Source of the DNA: Brevibacillus invocatus
GTDB lineage: Bacteria > Bacillota > Bacilli > Brevibacillales > Brevibacillaceae
NCBI RefSeq assembly: GCF_003710915.1
Contig: NZ_RHHR01000009.1
Span: 124,001-188,000 of the forward strand
DNA: 64,000 bases
Direction: 5' to 3'
Below the pieces are notes generated by a model that had not been told where the DNA came from, made no database searches, and was given only the letters and a program-made list of their open reading frames with translations. Positions within the stretch are counted from its first letter, which is position 1; each line of letters begins with the position of its first letter. Made by a program: the position numbers and the translations under genes. Of this stretch, positions 1 to 9,405 are shown piece after piece.

Positions 1-187
1 CGTTCAATTTTTGGCGTACAATCTGCTCGACCGTCATTCCTGCATCTTCTTGTGTAACGATATATTCCAACCAGTCTTTGCGGCTCACGTCTAATCCCTC
101 TGTTCCTTCAATGTAGATGTGACCGCCAAGCTTGTCATCAACGGTCATGACTTCTGACTCTATTGTAGCAAAAGAGCGCAGCAGCAT
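1..187 (-). CDS. Hypothetical protein, partial (3' end outside window)
   Basis: The first 62 codons of a minus-strand gene run off the left edge. The start chosen is the ATG at 187, because AGGTGA lies 8 bases upstream; a GTG at 199 is in frame but overlaps that ribosome binding site. The visible product begins MLLRSFATIESEVM and is rich in acidic residues, with no signal peptide or membrane segment. I do not recognise the family. It follows the 203-373 gene after 15 bases in the same direction, so the two probably form one transcript. Confidence 0.6.
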   Translation of the reverse strand, partial: MLLRSFATIESEVMTVDDKLGGHIYIEGTEGLDVSRKDWLEYIVTQEDAGMTVEQIVRQKLN

Positions 188-202
188 GCTATTTTTCACC
201 TG

Positions 203-373
203 CTAGTGACTCAAGTAAATATCTTGAAGGGCGCGATCAAAGGATGTAACAGCTTCGCATTGCCCCATCTCCAGCAATTGGGTGACATGCCCTTCGTCAG
301 CGAAAAATTCGATTCCCCACAACCGTCCTGCCACAAAAACATGCAATTTGTCTTTCCATCCCAAGCGGATCAT
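203..373 (-). CDS. Small hypothetical protein, 56 aa
   Basis: A 56-codon gene with an excellent ribosome binding site (GAGGAGG, 8 bases before the ATG). The product begins MIRLGWKDKLHVFVAGRLWG and ends in an acidic/amphipathic stretch; there is no membrane segment. It is the first gene of a probable two-gene operon with the partial gene that starts 15 bases downstream. Function is unknown; the gene call rests on the ribosome binding site and operon spacing only. Confidence 0.6.
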   Translation of the reverse strand: MIRLGWKDKLHVFVAGRLWGIEFFADEGHVTQLLEMGQCEAVTSFDRALQDIYLSH

Positions 374-464
374 CGGAACAACCTCCTCGACTTATTTTTT
401 AAACTTATTTGTATAATAAGTATATGGTATGGATTGGTATTTTGTAAACATTTTTGTTTATTAA

Positions 465-581
465 ATTAGAAAACTTGGCTACGCCAAGCTTTTGGCGGAG
501 CCTTAGTTGCACTTATACTATCTTCGGCTAATCTTTTTAGCGCTTTAGCGCACTTAAACTTTCCGATAGTATAAAAAAACC
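465..581 (+). repeat. 117-bp interspersed structured repeat, copy A
   Basis: This 117-bp block recurs at 16398-16514 in the same orientation with a single mismatch (position 526, G here, C there). It contains three nested inverted repeats: GGCTaCGCCAA/TTGGCGgAGCC at the left, TTATACTATC (513-522) against GATAGTATAA (565-574), and AGCGC/GCGCA near 540-552. It has no open reading frame. The 374-734 gap around it otherwise holds only two terminators. The family is not one I can name. Confidence 0.85.
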
Positions 582-596
582 CTGATCTTCGTCAGG
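573..596 (-). terminator. Intrinsic terminator at the edge of repeat copy A
   Basis: On the minus strand CCTGA-CGAAGA-TCAGG is followed by G and seven T. It overlaps the last bases of the repeat and is the second of two terminators downstream of the aminopeptidase gene. Confidence 0.6.
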
Positions 597-680
597 ATCT
601 GTTCTTGCCATACTTTACTTGAGCACGTGAAGCGGTACCTGAATAAACAAAGAAGTTGGCCATTTGGCTTTGGGAAAAGG

Positions 681-709
681 AAAAAAACCACCATGCTAAG
701 CATGATGGC
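681..709 (-). terminator. Terminator of the aminopeptidase gene
   Basis: On the minus strand CCATCATGC-TTA-GCATGGTGG is followed by seven T, 26 bases after the stop codon at 735. Confidence 0.75.
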
Positions 710-734
710 TGTTCTTTACAGTATTTTGATTCCC

Positions 735-1847
<1,113 letters not shown>

Positions 1848-1884
1848 ATGATCTCCCCCACGTTCCATAGTATTATTAAAAAAT

Positions 1885-1913
1885 ATTTTACTGAAATGTT
1901 TCCGACTTTTCAA
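1885..1913 (-). promoter_or_regulatory. Sigma-A type promoter of the aminopeptidase gene
   Basis: On the minus strand TTGAAA, a 17-base spacer, and TAAAAT: five of six matches in each hexamer. The expected transcript start lies about 30 bases before the ATG at 1847. Confidence 0.6.
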
Positions 1914-2049
1914 TTGTAAAATCGTTTCATCATTCTTTGCTTTCGAAAAAGATTGAAATTTTACTTGCATAAATTGCTATTTGTGGAGTATTCTAATCAA
2001 CAAGAGTTGACTGTGAAATTAAATTTTAAAAAAGACAGGAGCTGTAACT

Positions 2050-2079
2050 ATGGTTATCTCTGCAGTTTATATGGCTTAG
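2050..2079 (+). CDS. Leader peptide, 9 aa (MVISAVYMA)
   Basis: A nine-residue open frame with an ideal ribosome binding site (AGGAG at 2037-2041, 8 bases before ATG). It is followed at once by a stem-loop and, 215 bases on, by an intrinsic terminator ahead of an efflux transporter gene. Such short translated leaders sense ribosome-targeting drugs upstream of resistance genes. Inference only: the peptide is too short to recognise by homology. Confidence 0.5.
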   Translation: MVISAVYMA

Positions 2080-2293
2080 GTAGGGTCTCTTCCCAGAGGC
2101 ACTGCCTCTGAATGAATACCCTTATACCCTATAGCTAGACTACTGCAGGATGCCTGAACCGCTTCTGTCTTTTTCCCGATATGTTGTGGGAGACGCCAAG
2201 GGTGAAGTAGCTCGTTTTTATACCGTGTATAAAAGCAGCTCTTTGTCGCCTTTCTATGGTTGTCTTTGTGACCCACAAAAATCTGATATCGTC

Positions 2294-2343
2294 GAAAAGC
2301 GCAAGCGATGAGAGCTTCAGCCTCTCCCGTTTGCGCTTTTTTT
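2294..2343 (+). terminator. Attenuator terminator upstream of the MFS gene
   Basis: AAAGCGCAA and TTTGCGCTTT form the outer stem, GAGAG and CTCTC the inner stem, followed by seven T. It lies inside the leader, about 105 bases before the transporter ATG, so it must be read through for expression. Confidence 0.8.
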
Positions 2344-2448
2344 GATGAAAAGGTCAGCACCTCTTACATCGACGTTAGCCCGAATGAGCTTTTCGGTTTC
2401 AGGCTACCTGCAGACATTGAAACAGGATGGAATGGAGGAATTCGTGTC

Positions 2449-3687
2449 ATGCAATGGCGTTCGTGGGATTTAAATTTAAAGGTGCGACTGTTCGGTGAAC
2501 TGATTACGCATACGTTTTTTTGGATGTACTTTCCGTTTATGGCTTTGTTGTTCAGTGATTCATTCGGGAAGGATGTCGCAGGAATCCTGCTGATGATCCC
2601 TCCCCTGCTAGGCATATTCTCCAACCTTTTCGCCGGGTATCTGGCTGACCGGATCGGACGAAAACCGACCATGCTGATCTCGCTATTCGTATCTTCCAGC
2701 ATGTTTGCCTTGTTTGCCTTTTCATGGTCGCCGTGGATAGACTACCTGGCGTTTATCGGAATCGGCGTAGCAGGCTCTCTCTATTGGCCAGCAAGCTCTG
2801 CAATGGTCGCTGATTTGACGACCGAAGAAGATCGTCGCGTCGTGTTCGCAACCTTTTATACCGCGATGAACATCGGTGTAGTCGCTGGACCCGTACTGGG
2901 CTCGTTCTTCTTTGTTCATTACCGTACAGAATTGCTGATCGCCTGTATGATCATTGAGTTTTTATTTGCGATTACGGTCTTATTCCTGATCAAGGAAACC
3001 TTGCCTGCCCACACACGGGAAGAAAAAGCAAAGGAAGGCTTCTCGATCAAAAAGCAATTCCGGAGCTACGTCGTCATTTTCCGAGACAAGGTCTTTGCTC
3101 TTTATACGTTGGCTGGTGTTTTCGTTGCGATTGCCTTTATGCAGCTCGACCTGTATATGGCCTTGTATGTAAAAGAAAATGTGATGCAGCAGCCTCTTTT
3201 GTCTTGGGGTGACTGGTCCTTCCAGGTTGGCGGTACCAGCGCGTTTGGCTGGCTGATGGGGCTCAATGGCTTGCTTGTGGTTCTGTTTACACTCCCTGTC
3301 ACGAACTGGTTCCAGCATTGGAGTGACCGGAACAGCCTTGTCGCATCCTCTGTCCTGTACGGCTTTGGCATGTTCATGATGGCATTCACTTCGAATATCT
3401 GGCTGTTGTTCGGCTGTATGGTGATTCTGACGCTGGGTGAGCTGATCCGCACACCTGTTGCGCAGAGCTTCGTCAGCAAATACGCGCCGGAAGATGCACG
3501 CGGTCAGTACATGGGTGCTTCCTCCCTGCAGTTTTCCATCGGACGATTTATCGCTCCCTTGACGATTGGATTCTCTGCTTGGATGCCGCCAGTTGGTGTG
3601 TTTGGGATTATCCTCGGCGTCTCGCTCTTGAGTGCTTGTGTGTATATGTACATGTTCCGCTTGATTCCTGCCAATCAGGAGAGCTAA
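2449..3687 (+). CDS. MFS multidrug efflux transporter (LmrP-like)
   Basis: A 412-residue major facilitator with about twelve membrane segments. The loop 2-3 signature is clear (GYLADRIGRKPTM, about residue 65), and GPVLGS, typical of drug/proton antiporters, follows near residue 145. The N-terminus (WDLNLKVRLFGELI) resembles LmrP/MdrP-type exporters. The ATG at 2449 is chosen because GGAGG sits 10 bases upstream; an open frame extends to 2308 but lies inside the attenuator terminator. The attenuator supports a role in antibiotic export; the substrate is not deducible. Confidence 0.8.
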   Translation: MQWRSWDLNLKVRLFGELITHTFFWMYFPFMALLFSDSFGKDVAGILLMIPPLLGIFSNLFAGYLADRIGRKPTMLISLFVSSSMFALFAFSWSPWIDYLAFIGIGVAGSLYWPASSAMVADLTTEEDRRVVFATFYTAMNIGVVAGPVLGSFFFVHYRTELLIACMIIEFLFAITVLFLIKETLPAHTREEKAKEGFSIKKQFRSYVVIFRDKVFALYTLAGVFVAIAFMQLDLYMALYVKENVMQQPLLSWGDWSFQVGGTSAFGWLMGLNGLLVVLFTLPVTNWFQHWSDRNSLVASSVLYGFGMFMMAFTSNIWLLFGCMVILTLGELIRTPVAQSFVSKYAPEDARGQYMGASSLQFSIGRFIAPLTIGFSAWMPPVGVFGIILGVSLLSACVYMYMFRLIPANQES

Positions 3688-3759
3688 TCTCTCCTGCCGC
3701 TGGAACTTATCTGACTTTTATTCGTAGGAATAGATAACCAGTTTAAGGAGGGAGCGCCA

Positions 3760-3966
3760 ATGCGTTACAAAGCGGGAGGTACCACCCTTACATGCCCTTG
3801 CTGCCAAAATGATACCTTTGACAAGGATAAACGGCAGTTAAATTCGAGAGGAGCTACTTTCATGGGGCTGGATTGGGCAAATAAAGTAGCGACGATTCTG
3901 GTTTGCACACGCTGTTCGTATATCTCCTGGTTCATGGTCGAACCGATGGAGCATTCGCAATCATAA
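3760..3966 (+). CDS. Zinc-ribbon small protein, 68 aa
   Basis: A short protein with two CxxC pairs, CPCC near residue 12 and CTRC near residue 51, the spacing of a zinc ribbon. AAGGAGG precedes the ATG. It sits 72 bases after the transporter gene and 22 bases before a small membrane-protein gene. Proteins of this type are common in Bacillales and unassigned; nucleic acid or protein binding is possible. Confidence 0.7.
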   Translation: MRYKAGGTTLTCPCCQNDTFDKDKRQLNSRGATFMGLDWANKVATILVCTRCSYISWFMVEPMEHSQS

Positions 3967-3988
3967 TAGAGAATCGAAGGTGATCCAC

Positions 3989-4204
3989 ATGATGGAAATG
4001 GGTGGTGGTGGCGTATTTTTCGCTTTTTTCCCGATCCTGCTCTTTTTGCTTGTTAACGTCGTCAACATATTCATCAGTATCTGGGCCTATCGCGATTCCC
4101 GGAAACGGGGCAACAGCAAGGAATTTTCTTTGATTGTCCTGGTTGCATTACTGTTTTTCCCGATTATTGGACTGATTGTTTATCTGGTTATTCGGAAGGA
4201 TTAA
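3989..4204 (+). CDS. Small membrane protein with PLDc_N-like segment, 71 aa
   Basis: Two hydrophobic segments (about residues 9-30 and 47-67) separated by a basic loop (YRDSRKRGN), with a final IGLIVYLVIRKD like the N-terminal membrane domain of phospholipase D-type proteins. GAAGG lies 8 bases before the ATG at 3989. The role is unknown; it is probably cotranscribed with the zinc-ribbon gene. Confidence 0.65.
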   Translation: MMEMGGGGVFFAFFPILLFLLVNVVNIFISIWAYRDSRKRGNSKEFSLIVLVALLFFPIIGLIVYLVIRKD

Positions 4205-4237
4205 GGCAGGTATAGACATCATCACCCTCCATTTTTC

Positions 4238-4265
4238 TTGACGTTTGGGAATAATCCCGTATATG
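4238..4265 (+). promoter_or_regulatory. Candidate promoter of the broken DoxX-like gene
   Basis: TTGACG, a 16-base spacer and TATATG, 38 bases before the ATG at 4303. Confidence 0.4.
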
Positions 4266-4302
4266 TTTCTATCGAGCAAGAAAAGCTATTGGAGGTGTTT
4301 TG

Positions 4303-4594
4303 ATGTACTTCCTAAGGATTCACTTGCCTCGTATCTTACTTTCATTGATTTTCATCGGTGCGGGATTTAACGGTTGGGTCGTGATTCTTGGTTTTGATCC
4401 CATTTTTCCTACCAGCCCCGATCCTGGCGATTTTTGCACCCATTGTCGTAAACATTCTGCTTTTTCACATCTTTGATGACCCTTCCTTATTGCCCTTGGC
4501 GATCGTTGTCTCTTGGTTGGAGGCGTATTTGCTCTGGATATACAAGGGCCACTTCAAAGGATTGCTCGATAGAAAAGGAAAGTATCCTATGTAG
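4303..4594 (+). pseudogene. DoxX-like small membrane protein gene, frameshifted with internal loss
   Basis: GGAGG precedes the ATG at 4303. The first frame gives a good membrane N-terminus (MYFLRIHLPRILLSLIFIGAG, to FDPIFPTSP) but then shifts and stops at 4476. The C-terminal half continues in another frame, with APIVVNILLFHIF and SWLEAYLLWIYK, and ends at 4594. Together they match the two ends of a roughly 120-residue DoxX-like membrane protein, but about 25-30 central residues are missing. The join falls in TTTCCTACCAGCCCCGAT, which can be read sensibly in both frames, suggesting a deletion between short direct repeats. The family is assigned from memory. Confidence 0.6.
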
Positions 4595-4633
4595 CTGTGC
4601 GACCTCTCACGAGAGGGGATTTCTATCGTCACC

Positions 4634-4675
4634 AAAAAGAGCCTGTTCCCCACACGGAGAATCAGGCTCTTTCCT
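4634..4675 (-). terminator. Terminator of the SLH-domain gene
   Basis: AAAGAGCCTG and CAGGCTCTTT form a 10-bp stem; five T follow on the minus strand. It lies between convergent genes and may work both ways. Confidence 0.7.
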
Positions 4676-4684
4676 ATTATCTTA

Positions 4685-7342
4685 CTACGGCATCACGTTA
4701 TCATCCATAAATTCTACCCGGTCATAGCGTCCACGCATCCACTTGTAGGTGTCATCATAGATGGCACGGATCGCTTCGTCCTTGCTGCGGACAGCGTTGA
4801 GCAGCGTTTTGGAGCCGTAATAATAAGCGTGTACATTATTTTTGTCCATTCCCGCTTTGTGGGTAGCGGTCAACTGGTTGTAGTAGAGCTGGTAGAACTT
4901 CGGATCGTTGTACATTTTGTGGTCGCCTTCGATCTCGATATCCATCCCGTACTTCTGCACAGCGTCCAGCACACCCTCGATCCGTTCGATGGTGACAGGC
5001 TTGTCGCTGTAGTAGTTGGGCTGCAGGAAAGCGCGGTCGAAATAGAGACTTTTCCACTCTTCCACACCTGGCGCCCCAAAGTACGGAATCCAATAGAAGC
5101 GAAGGGCTTCATCATGAACCATGCTCGCGGTGCTGCGAATCAGCTCCCGTTCTTTTGGGGCACTATCTTCAATCAGCTCGTGGAACCAGTAGATGCCATC
5201 GAGATGCAGATAGCTGTAGCCCGCTTTGTTCCAGCGCTTCTGCAGCTCATCGAAATACCATTCAACGGCCTTTTTGCGGTTTTCAAAAGCCATCTGCTCA
5301 CCGATTCCGGCAGGGTTGAACGAGAGCGACTTCGTTTCCCCTGGCAGTACACCAAAATCCTTCTGGTTAGCATTGGGATACGGAATCGCCAAAACCACAT
5401 TTTCCTTCGTAGGCGTGCTGTACAAGGTTCCTCGCAAACGATTGTATTCGCGCATGGCACTGTTCAAGGCATCCAGCTGTCTGCCCATGCGGAACAGATC
5501 GTTGAGATAGCTATTCCAGCTGTCTCGAGTGGCTGGCATGGTTTGGTACGGCAACAGCAGCACAGTGTCAAACATCTGGTCGCGCATATAGCCATCCTGC
5601 GTCAAATAACCGACCATTGGCAGGAAGTCTTCCTGGGTCCAGGTTCCCAGATCATCATGCATGCCGGTGTAAGCAAGCAGCATATTTTCAACGGGGCGTC
5701 TGGTCTGTTCGTTATCGATGGGCTGTGTCAGGTTGAGCGGTGGAAGCAAGACTACGCCATCCGCACTCCCTGCCGCTGCATCCTTCGCCCATACCTCCAG
5801 CTGGCGGGCAAAGACGAATACCTTCACTGGAAAGGTAACCCGTACATAGCGCGCTTCCAGCTCGGGCAGCGTCACAGCGAGCGTGCGCGTCACCATTTTT
5901 TCCTCGGAAGCTGGAACGTCGTGGAGGGCTTTCCCCGCGTAGGACCATGACTTGCCATCCTGGGATACCTCAACCTCCATCGATGGCGGCAAAGTAATCC
6001 CTGAGGTTTTGCGTTGCTGGAAGGTGAGGGTGACACGTTCGACCGCCTTGCCCTCTGGCAGTGCTACGGTGGCCTTGCGCCCGTACTGACGGTTGAAGCC
6101 TGTCCATTCCTCGGAGACAGCAGACAAACCGCCAACTGGTCCTGGATATTGCTTCTCTACTTCACTAAAATAGTTGTCGGCAGGACCCACGGTTTTCACC
6201 GATGTGAAGCTTTCCGGCGCAATATTGACCAAACCTGCTTCCTCTGCCGGAGCAGCCTCTTCCGTAGCCTGTTCTTCCTCCGACTCCCGCGTTCCGGTGA
6301 CTTCAGTTGCTGCTTCTGGCTTTTGCTGCTCTTCTTTTTCCTGTGGCTCATCAGGAGCAGATACGGCTGCTTGCGTGATCTGTACCGGAATCGTCACCGT
6401 ATGAAAGCCGAGCGTGACCGTCACATTGCCTGTCCCGACAGTCGGCCCCGCTACGAAGGTGCCATCCGGCATGATCGCACCGAGCTCCGGTCTGTCAAAC
6501 GCAAAAACAGGGGTGAACGGAAGCTTCTCTCCGTCCTGACTTTTCACAACCAAACGCTCGCTGCTTCCCGCCATGACGTTTAGGCGGTCTGTATTCAATG
6601 CAAACTTCGCGTTTTCTGCCTGTTGATACCTCGCATCCAATACGCGCTCTGCGATCACAGCTGCTTCTGCACGTGTAACGATTCCGAGGGGACGAAACGA
6701 GCTACTTGCCCCAGTCATCCAACGCTGGTTGGTCACCGTGACGATCGCGTCTTTTGCGTAATCTGCGATCTCCTCAGCATCCTCATAGGTCACGGTACTG
6801 GAGGCTGGTGCTGGCTTGATCGAACCCGCTTTCATCAGACGTGTCAAAATTACAGCCAACTCCTGACGAGTAAGCGGATCTGCTCCGCCGAGCTGGTTGT
6901 CCGGTCTGCCTTTCAGCACTTCAAGCTCTGCCAATGTGTACACGTACGGAGCGTACGGACTGTCCAACGGCACGTCCTCGTACAACGCTTCGTCTGTACT
7001 TTTCGGTTGCATCCCGATGACCTTGCTCAAGAGAACCGCTACATCCTGGCGAGAGATCGGATTTTGCGGGTAAAACTGATCCTCCCCCACACCGCTGATC
7101 AAAGAAAGAGAGGCCAACCGGTTGATCGCTTCCTTGGCGTAGCTGTTCTCCACATCCTTGAAGACGATAGGCTGTTCACTCGCAACAGCTTGTGCCTCTA
7201 CCTCTTCCGTCTGTACTTCCTCTTGTCCCGTTTGTTTTGCCGTACCCTCCGCCGAAATAGGTGCCGCTACCGTCAACAGCATCACCAGTGCCAGACAGGC
7301 TGCCACGAATCGGCTTGAATATGCATGATGCCTTTTCCTCAC
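4685..7342 (-). CDS. Secreted SLH-domain protein with DUF4855-like C-terminal region
   Basis: An 885-residue exported protein. The order is a signal peptide (basic RKRHH, hydrophobic core, cleavage near PISAEG), three S-layer homology repeats (about residues 55-235, with ISRQDVAVLL, LTRQELAVIL and VTRAEAAVIA), an Ig-like segment, a Glu/Gln-rich linker, a region like a carbohydrate-binding beta-sandwich (ARYVRVTFPV), and a large C-terminal domain resembling DUF4855. It should be anchored to the cell-wall polymer through the SLH repeats. The GTG at 7342 is chosen because GGGAGGAGAG precedes it closely; an earlier GTG overlaps that site. The DUF4855 label is from memory and its activity is not established. 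Confidence 0.8.
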   Translation of the reverse strand: MRKRHHAYSSRFVAACLALVMLLTVAAPISAEGTAKQTGQEEVQTEEVEAQAVASEQPIVFKDVENSYAKEAINRLASLSLISGVGEDQFYPQNPISRQDVAVLLSKVIGMQPKSTDEALYEDVPLDSPYAPYVYTLAELEVLKGRPDNQLGGADPLTRQELAVILTRLMKAGSIKPAPASSTVTYEDAEEIADYAKDAIVTVTNQRWMTGASSSFRPLGIVTRAEAAVIAERVLDARYQQAENAKFALNTDRLNVMAGSSERLVVKSQDGEKLPFTPVFAFDRPELGAIMPDGTFVAGPTVGTGNVTVTLGFHTVTIPVQITQAAVSAPDEPQEKEEQQKPEAATEVTGTRESEEEQATEEAAPAEEAGLVNIAPESFTSVKTVGPADNYFSEVEKQYPGPVGGLSAVSEEWTGFNRQYGRKATVALPEGKAVERVTLTFQQRKTSGITLPPSMEVEVSQDGKSWSYAGKALHDVPASEEKMVTRTLAVTLPELEARYVRVTFPVKVFVFARQLEVWAKDAAAGSADGVVLLPPLNLTQPIDNEQTRRPVENMLLAYTGMHDDLGTWTQEDFLPMVGYLTQDGYMRDQMFDTVLLLPYQTMPATRDSWNSYLNDLFRMGRQLDALNSAMREYNRLRGTLYSTPTKENVVLAIPYPNANQKDFGVLPGETKSLSFNPAGIGEQMAFENRKKAVEWYFDELQKRWNKAGYSYLHLDGIYWFHELIEDSAPKERELIRSTASMVHDEALRFYWIPYFGAPGVEEWKSLYFDRAFLQPNYYSDKPVTIERIEGVLDAVQKYGMDIEIEGDHKMYNDPKFYQLYYNQLTATHKAGMDKNNVHAYYYGSKTLLNAVRSKDEAIRAIYDDTYKWMRGRYDRVEFMDDNVMP

Positions 7343-7375
7343 TTTACTCTCTCCTCCCACAAACCCTTCTCTCGC

Positions 7376-8533
7376 TTATTCGGTTGGGGCAACCACAGAT
7401 GGACGAGGGGGTCTTGGTCCAAAAAACTGATAGTAGTCTACTTTGATATTCCCGTTGTACAGCTTTCTTTTTTTGCTGGCCTGACGTCCAAAGTGCTCTT
7501 CGAACTGCTCGTCCGACGTAATGATGTAGAAGGACCAGGTATCCAGCTCAGCAAAGGTCTTACCCATTTCGCCGTACAGCCTGCTTACCTGCTTCCATTC
7601 GCCCAAACGTTCCCCATATGGCGGATTGCAGATCAGATAGCCGTATTTACGCTTGGAGCGAATATCCCGGACGTCCATGCGTTGAAAGTGAATCTGATCG
7701 TCTACACCTGCTTCTTCTGCGTTGCGGCGCGCGATCTTCAGAATCTCATCATCCACGTCTGTTCCGATAATCTCCAGCTTTTGATCATAGCGGGCCAAAT
7801 CATGCGTCTCTGCGCGTGCTTCACGCCACACGGTCTTGGGAATGACCGGCCAGCTCTCGGATACAAATTCACGGTTCATCCCCGGCGCAATGTTTTGGCC
7901 GATCAATGCCGCTTCGATCGGAATCGTCCCGGAACCGCAGAACGGGTCCATGAACACGCGATCCGGCTTCCAGCGCGACAAAAGGATCATCGCCGCAGCC
8001 ATCGTCTCCTTCAAGGGAGCGGTCCCAATCAAGCCGCGATAACCGCGCTTGTGCAAGCCAGGACCAGAGGTATCGATAGTCAGGGTTGCGATATCCTTGT
8101 GCAAAGCGACCTCGATCTTGTACATCGGTCCCTTCTCTTCGAACCACTCTGTCTTGTAGGTCCGCTTCAAGCTTTCTACGACAGCTTTTTTCACGATGGC
8201 CTGACAATCCGGCACACTGTACAGCGTCGATTTTACAGACTTGCCTTCTACCGGAAAAGTCGCGTCTTCCGTAATCCAATCCGCCCAAGGCAGCGCCTTT
8301 GTCTTCTCAAAAAGCTCGTCAAACGTGGTCGCTTTGAACTCCCCTATCTTTAGACGCACGCGATCCGCGGTTCGTAACCACAAATTGGTGCGGGCGATGG
8401 CAGAAATATCAGCAGAGAAGCAAACTTTCCCATTTTCCACTTCTACCTGGCTGTATCCCAGTGCTTTTACTTCCTCGGCAACTACCGATTCCAATCCAAA
8501 CGTCGCCGTAGCGATCAAATCAACTTTTTGCAT
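7376..8533 (-). CDS. rlmL: THUMP-domain 23S rRNA (guanine-N2)-methyltransferase (RlmL/YpsC)
   Basis: A 385-residue SAM-dependent RNA methyltransferase, the size of B. subtilis YpsC. An N-terminal ferredoxin-like/THUMP region (residues 1-160) is followed by a Rossmann methyltransferase domain with the SAM site DPFCGSGTIPIEAAL (about residue 193) and the catalytic motif LICNPPYGERLG (about residue 303). It modifies 23S rRNA in the cytoplasm. It lies 33 bases upstream of the SLH-domain gene on the same strand. Confidence 0.9.
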   Translation of the reverse strand: MQKVDLIATATFGLESVVAEEVKALGYSQVEVENGKVCFSADISAIARTNLWLRTADRVRLKIGEFKATTFDELFEKTKALPWADWITEDATFPVEGKSVKSTLYSVPDCQAIVKKAVVESLKRTYKTEWFEEKGPMYKIEVALHKDIATLTIDTSGPGLHKRGYRGLIGTAPLKETMAAAMILLSRWKPDRVFMDPFCGSGTIPIEAALIGQNIAPGMNREFVSESWPVIPKTVWREARAETHDLARYDQKLEIIGTDVDDEILKIARRNAEEAGVDDQIHFQRMDVRDIRSKRKYGYLICNPPYGERLGEWKQVSRLYGEMGKTFAELDTWSFYIITSDEQFEEHFGRQASKKRKLYNGNIKVDYYQFFGPRPPRPSVVAPTE

Positions 8534-8695
8534 GCCATTTTCTCCCGTCCGTACAAATTCCTTGGGTCATACCCTTATACTATATTACCCGATTTGCTTG
8601 TGGGGTTGGTAATCCTATGTAAAAAGACGCAAAGATGGCATGGCTCGCTACATGGATGGAGAGCCTACCCATAAAAACCTGCGGGAGGATGACAC

Positions 8696-9395
8696 ATGCC
8701 AGAACTGCCTGAAATGGAAACATATCGCAAATTGCTGGAGGAAAGGATCACGGGGAAAGCATCTGCTGTTTGAATGGGAGTCCGGCCATGTCCTGCTGCT
8801 TCATCTCATGCTTGGCGGTTTTCTTTATTGGGGAACCACAGAGGACAAGCTCGATCGCAGCGCACAGGTGACGCTTTCCTTCGCTTCTCACATTCTCTAC
8901 TTCCACGGATTGCGTCTCGGCTACTTGCATCTATTGACGCCGGAACAAGTGACTGAACGATTGGCTGACCTGGGGCCTGAACCGATCGCACCGGCTTTTA
9001 CCTTCTCCCAGTTCACACAGCTTTTGGACAAAAAAAGAAGCCTGCTTAAAACGGCTCTCGTGGACCAGCACTGGGTAGCCGGGATCGGCAACTGCTATGC
9101 AGACGAAATCTGTTTTCATGCCGGTGTATTGCCCACGAGGCAAATTCCTGCTCTTACTTCCGACGAAAGAATACGACTGTACCACGCCATCCAAGCTGTT
9201 CTGCAGGAAGCGATGCAGTTTGGCGGGTACATGGAACCTCCGCTGTATCGCCATGATGCGCTGACCGGCGGCTACAACGAGCGCTGCCGCGTATACGACA
9301 GAGAAGGAGAGCCCTGCCCGCGATGCGGCAACACCATCGCGAAAAGCATGCTCTCCTCCCGTAAAGTTTTTGCCTGCACGCGTTGCCAGAAGTAA
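8696..9395 (+). pseudogene. Fpg/Nei-family DNA glycosylase gene with frameshifting internal deletion
   Basis: A strong ribosome binding site (GGGAGG at 8683-8688) precedes ATG at 8696, which encodes the diagnostic Fpg start MPELPEMETYRKLLEERITG with catalytic Pro2/Glu3. This frame stops after 25 codons. The rest of the enzyme continues in another frame from RGKHLLFEWESG, through the helix-two-turn-helix region, to the zinc finger CPRC...CTRC at 9395. About 40 residues normally between these parts are missing. The junction CGGGGAAAGC can encode both the TGK-A and RGK-H sides, consistent with a deletion between 10-bp direct repeats. As written, no complete enzyme can be made; alternatively this is a consensus error. 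Confidence 0.75.
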
Positions 9396-9405
9396 ACGCT
9401 CGTTC

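Larger units (their letters stand above)
2037..2448 (+). promoter_or_regulatory. Attenuation leader of the MFS efflux gene
   Basis: About 410 bases between the plausible transcript start (near 2000; candidate hexamers TTGAAA/TGCTAT at 1953-1980 or TTGCAT/TATTCT at 1965-1994) and the transporter start. It contains a 9-codon leader peptide (2050-2079), a perfect stem CAGAGGC-ACT-GCCTCTG just after it, a second AT-rich stem near 2210-2242, and a strong terminator at 2294-2343. The segment TTGTCGCCTTTC (about 2248-2259) is nearly complementary to the 5' arm of the terminator and could be the antiterminator arm. This layout is that of antibiotic-inducible attenuators; the inducer is not known. Confidence 0.6.

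Noticed and set aside
4829-5950. Long plus-strand open frame (373 codons) opposite the SLH-domain gene
   Set aside because: It has no ribosome binding site or recognisable domain, and the opposite strand carries clear SLH repeats; it is a by-product of codon bias.
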